In this document: positions 59,601-64,000 of the stretch, piece after piece
Layout of the letters: each line of letters opens with the position of its first letter
Position numbering within the stretch: position 1 is the stretch's first letter
Source: Tenodera sinensis
Taxonomy: Eukaryota > Arthropoda > Insecta > Mantodea > Mantidae
Assembly: GCA_030765045.1 (NCBI GenBank)
Contig: CM060968.1
Coordinates: 111,689,404-111,753,403, forward strand
Length of the DNA: 64,000 nucleotides
Reading direction: 5' to 3'
The notes under the pieces: generated by a model
What the model saw: the letters and a program-made list of their open reading frames with translations, nothing else
What the model was told of the DNA's origin: nothing
Databases searched by the model: none
Translations under genes and position numbers: made by a program

Positions 59601-61013
59601 TGTACACTGAAAATGTGTATTTTTTTATATACATTTCTTGAATGTACACTGAAAATGTGTATGTTTTGATGTACATTTCTGGAATGTACAATGAAAATGT
59701 GTATGTTTTCATATACATTTCTTGAATGTACACTGAAAATGTGTATGTTTTGATGTACATTTCTTGAATGTACAATTAAATGTGTATGTTTTGATATATA
59801 TTTCTAGAATGTACAATGAAAATGTGTATGTTTTGATGTACATTTCTTGAATGTACAATGAAAGTGTGTATGTTTAAATGTACATTTCTTGAATGTACAC
59901 TGAAAATGTGTATGCTTTGATGTACATTTCTTGAGTGTACAATGAAAATGTGTATGTTTTGATGTACATTTCTTGAATGTACAATGAAAATGTGTATGTT
60001 TTGATGTATATTTCTTGAATGTACAATGAAAATGTGTATGTTTTGATGTACACATCTTGAATGTACAATGAAAATGTGTATGTTTTGATATACATTTCTT
60101 GAATGTACACTGAAAATGTGTATGATTTGAAGTACATTTCTTGAGTGTACAATGAAAATGTGTATGTTTTGATATACATTTCTTGAATGTACAATGAAAA
60201 TGTGTATGTTTTGATGTACATTTCTTGAATGTACAATGAAAATGTGTATGTTTTAATGAACATTTCTTGAGTGTACAATAAAAATGTGTATGTTTTGATG
60301 TACATTTCTTGAATGTACAATGAAAATGTGTATGTTTTGATGTACATTTCTTGAGTGTACAATGAAAATGTGTATGTTTTGATGTACATTTCTTGAATGT
60401 ACAATGAAAATGTTTATGTTATGATGTATATTTCTTGAATGTACAATGAAAGTGTGTATGTTTTGATGTACATTTCTTTAGTATACAATGAAAATGTGTT
60501 TGTTTTGATGTACACTACTTGAATGTACAATGAAAATGTCTATGTTTTGATGTACATTTCTTGAATGTACAATGAAAATGTGTATGTTTTGATGTACATT
60601 TCTTGAATGTACAATGAAAATGTGTATGTTTTGATGTACACATCTTGAATGTACAATGAAAATGTGTATGTTTTGATATACATTTCTTGAACGTACACTG
60701 AAAATGTGTATGTTTTGAAGTACATTTCTTGAGTGTACAATGAAAATGTGTATGTTTTGATATACTTTTCTTGAATGTACATTGAAAATGTGTATTTTTT
60801 GTTATACATTTCTTAAATGTACACTGATAATGTGTATGTTTTGATGTACATTTCTTGAGTGTACAATGAAAATGTCTATGTTTTGATGTACATTTCTTGA
60901 GTGTACAATGAAAATGTGTATGCTTTGATGTACATTTCTTGAATGTACAATGAAAATTTGTATGTTTTGATCTACATTTCTTGAATGTACAATGAAAATG
61001 TGTATGTTTTGAT
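56691..61013. repeat. Higher-order block D, copy 1 (4,323 bp)
   Basis: It is followed by a second copy at an offset of 4,323 bp (103 monomers less 3), becoming 4,324 after a one-base deletion in this copy (CTGAAAGTTG near 58690 against CTGAAAAGTTG). Block-specific variants present in both copies are CAATCTGAATGTG (59397), GTATGTATTGATG (59538) and TGTATATTCC (59127). Its right half repeats the A-to-C transition: about 58.2-59.77 kb follows the end of block A and 59.77-60.43 kb follows the start of block C at a constant offset of 41,207 from 18.56-19.22 kb. No gene is present. Confidence 0.85.
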
Positions 61014-64000
61014 GTACATTTCTTGAATGTACACTGAAAAGTTGTATGTTTTGATGTACATTTCTTGAGTGTACAATGAAAATGTGTATGTTTTGATGTA
61101 CATTTCTTGAATGTACACTGAAAATGTGTAGGTTTTGATGTACATTTCTTGAATGTACAATGAAAATGTGTATGTTTTGATGTACATTTCTTGAGTGTAC
61201 AATGAAAATGTGTATGTTTTGATGTACATTTCTTGAATGTACAATGAAAATGTGTATGTTTTGATGTACATTTCCTGAATGTACAATGAAAATGTGTATG
61301 TTTTGATGTACATTTCTTGAATGTACAATGAAAATGTGTATGTTTTGATGTACATTTCTTGAATGTACACTGAAAATGTGTATGTTTTGATGTACATTTC
61401 TTGAATGTACACTGAAAATGTATAGGTTTTCATGTACATTTCTTGAATGTACACTGAAAAGTTGTATGTTTTGATGTACATTTCTTGAGTGTACAATGAA
61501 AATGTGTATGTTTTGATATACATTTCTTGAATGTACACTGAAAATGTGTATGTTTTGATGTAAATTTCTTGAGTGTACAATGAAAATGTGTATGTTTTGA
61601 TGTACATTTCTTGAATGTACAATGAAAATGTGTATGTTTTGATATACATTTCTTGAATGTACACTGAAAATGTGTATGTTTTGATGTAAATTTCTTGAGT
61701 GTACAATGAAAATGTGTATGTTTTGATGTACATTTCTTGAATGTACAATGAAAATGTGTATGTCTTGATGTACATTTCTTGAATGTACACTGAAAATGTG
61801 TATGTTTTGATGTACATTTCTTGTATATACAATGAAAATGTGTATGTTTTGATGTACATTTCTTGAATGTAATCTGAAAATGTGTATGTTTTGATAAACA
61901 TTTCTTGAATGTACAATGAAAATGTATAGGTTTTCATGTACATTTCTTGAATGTACACTAAAAATGTGTATGTTTTGATGTACATTTCTTGTATATACAA
62001 TGAAAATGTATATGTCTTGTTGTACATTTGTTGAATGTACACTGAAAATGTGTATGTTTTGATGTACATTTCTGGTATATACAATGAAAATGTGTATGTT
62101 TTGATGTACATTTCTGGTATATACAACGAAAATGTGTATGTTTTGATGTACATTTCTTGAATGTACACTGAAAATGTGTATGTTTTGATGTACATTTCTT
62201 GAATGTAATCTGAAAATGTGTATGTTTTGATATACATTTCTTGAATGTACAATGAAAATGTATAGGTTTTCATGTACATTTCTTGAATGTACACTGAAAA
62301 TGTGTATGTTTTGATGTACATTTTTTGAATGTACACTGAAAATGTGTATGTTTTGATGTACATTTCTTGTATGTACAATGAAAAGTTGTAGTTCTTGATG
62401 TACATTTCTTGAGTGTACAATGAAAATGTGTATGTTTTGATGTACATTTCTTGAATGTACACTGAAAATGTGTATGTTTTGATGTACATTTCTTGAATGT
62501 ACACTGAAAATGTGTATGTTTTGATGTACATTTTTTGAATGTACAATGAAAATGTATAGGTTTTCATGTACATTTCTTGAATGTACACTGAAAAGTTGTA
62601 TGTTTTGATGTACATTTCTTGAGTGTACAATGAAAATGTGTATGTTTTGATGTACATTTCTTGAATGTACACTGAAAATGTGTAGGTTTTGATGTACATT
62701 TCTTGAATGTACAATGAAAATGTGTATGTTTTGATGTACATTTCTTGAGTGTACAATGAAAATGTGTATGTTTTGATGTACATTTCTTCAATGTACAATG
62801 AAAATGTGTATGTTTTGATGTACATTTCCTGAATGTACAATGAAAATGTGTATGTTTTGATGTACATTTCTTGAATGTACAATGAAAATGTGTATGTTTT
62901 GATGTACATTTCTTGAATGTACACTGAAAATGTGTATGTTTTGATGTACATTTCTTGAATGTACACTGAAAATGTATAGGTTTTCATGTACATTTCTTGA
63001 ATGTACACTGAAAAGTTGTATGTTTTGATGTACATTTCTTGAGTGTACAATGAAAATGTGTATGTTTTGATGTACATTTCTTGAATGTACACTGAAAATG
63101 TGTATGTTTAAATGTACATTTCTTGAATGTACACTGAAAATGTGTATGCTTTGATGTACATTTCTTGAGTGTACACTGAAAATGTGTGTGTTTTGATGTA
63201 CATTTCTTGAATGTACAATGAAAATGTGTATGTTTTGATGTACATTCCTTGAATGTACAATGAAAATGTGTGTGCTTTGATGCACATTTCTTGAATGTAC
63301 AATGAAAATGTGTATGTTTTGATGTACATTTCTTGAATGTACAATGAAAATGTGTATGTTTTGATGTACATTTCTTGAATGTAATCTGAAAATGTGTGTG
63401 TTTTGATGTACATTTCTTGAATGTACAATGAAAATGTGTATGTTTTGATGTATATTCCTTGAATGTACAATGAAAATGTGTGTGCTTTGATGTACATTTC
63501 TTGAATGTACAATGAAAATGTGTATGTTTTGATGTACATTTCTTGAATGTACAATGAAAATGTGTATGTTTTGATATACATTTCTTGAATGTACAATGAA
63601 AATGTGTATGTTTTGATGTACATTTCTTGAGTGTACAATGAAAATGTGTATGTTTTGATGTACATTTCTTAAGTGTACAATGAAAATGTGTATGTTTTGA
63701 TGTACATTTCTTGAATGTACAATCTGAATGTGTATGTTTAATGTACATTTCTTGAATGTACAATGAAAATGTGTATGTTTTGATGTATATTTCTTGAATG
63801 TACAATGAAAATGTGTATGTTTTGATGTGCATTTCTTGAATGTACAATGAAAATGTGTATGTATTGATGTACATTTCTTTAGTGTACAATGAAAATGTGT
63901 TTGCTTTGATGTACATTTCTTGAATGTACACTGAAAATGTGTATTTTTTTATATACATTTCTTGAATGTACACTGAAAATGTGTATGTTTTGATGTACAT
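61014..64000. repeat. Higher-order block D, copy 2, cut by the window end
   Basis: It repeats block D copy 1 for 2,987 bp and runs off the right edge. Differences seen from copy 1 include TGGTATATAC near 62074 against TGGTACATAC near 57750, GTGTATG near 61591 against GTATATG near 57267, and a private GTAGTTCTTGATG near 62388. The copies therefore differ at only a handful of bases. No gene is present. Confidence 0.85.

Larger units (their letters stand above)
1..64000. repeat. 42-bp tandem satellite array filling the whole window
   Basis: A 42-bp monomer repeats head to tail without change of orientation from the first base to the last. Consensus in thirds: TGTACATTTCTTGA, ATGTACAATGAAAA, TGTGTATGTTTTGA. 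Common variants are GAGTGTAC for GAATGTAC, ACACTG for ACAATG, TATACATT for TGTACATT, TTGTATATAC or TGGTATATAC for TTGAATGTAC, TATAGGTTTTCA for TGTATGTTTTGA, AAAAGTTG for AAAATGTG, and TAATCTG or TAAGCTG for TACAATG. Most monomers are exactly 42 bp; a few are 1-2 bp off, such as GTTTAATG (one short), AATTAAATG (one short), AATGTATGTTTTCATG (two short) and AATTAAAAAATG (two long). Composition is about 26% GC with no CpG in the consensus. Nothing but this repeat and one 58-bp insert type is present. A heterochromatic role is inferred from structure; the sequence alone does not show whether it is centromeric. Confidence 0.99.

Noticed and set aside
1..64000. CRISPR array, because of regular short repeats
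   Set aside because: There are no unique spacers: the entire 42-bp unit is repeated, not repeat plus spacer, and no cas genes are present.
1..64000. Telomeric repeat
   Set aside because: The unit is 42 bp, without the short G-rich motif of known telomeres, and shows higher-order structure.
1..64000. CENP-B box in the monomer
   Set aside because: No CG-containing TTCG...CGGG-type motif exists; the consensus has no CpG at all.

Overview
The window is one uninterrupted block of satellite DNA. A head-to-tail tandem repeat with a 42-bp monomer runs from base 1 to base 64000, roughly 1,500 copies, and runs off both edges. In three 14-base parts the consensus monomer is TGTACATTTCTTGA / ATGTACAATGAAAA / TGTGTATGTTTTGA. 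It is about 26% GC, has no CpG, and carries more G than C on the + strand (8 G, 3 C). I see no credible protein gene, tRNA, rRNA, CRISPR array or other unique gene-bearing sequence. The very long open frames, all on the - strand, are a by-product of a 42-bp (14-codon) period with no stop in any of the three - frames.

This is a eukaryotic genome; such an array is typical of centromeric, pericentromeric, subtelomeric or sex/B-chromosome heterochromatin, and the sequence does not say which. The only non-satellite DNA is a 58-bp insert, present three times (27967, 38946, 46272). It has a possible stem-loop, a 'TTAAACCC' segment and an (ACTC)n tail, and is flanked by a 12-bp direct repeat of the satellite. 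It looks like the 5'-truncated 3' end of a non-LTR retrotransposon or SINE. From memory, tails of this style are common in molluscs and some other marine invertebrates; that is a weak taxonomic hint only.

The array has a nested higher-order structure. Bases 1-740 repeat 2603-3340. Block A (about 8.98 kb) occurs twice in tandem (about 741-9555 and 9556-18520). Block C (about 11.0 kb, carrying the insert) follows twice (about 18420-29480 and 29481-42727), then a third, partial copy (42728-48627) almost identical to 35402-42727 with one 1,426-bp duplication missing. A mosaic (48628-56690) follows, including a stretch at about 54840-56330 that returns to block A sequence. Block D (4,323 bp) then starts twice (56691 and 61014), the second copy cut by the window end. 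Smaller tandem duplications of 168, 546, 1,426 and 1,762 bp lie inside these blocks. Nearly all offsets equal whole numbers of monomers, within a few bases, plus 58 where the insert is spanned. This is what repeated unequal exchange or other tandem amplification would leave.

Because the blocks share variant monomers in fixed order, block edges are given to within roughly one or two monomers. The comparisons were made by eye using variant monomers as landmarks, not by computed alignment.
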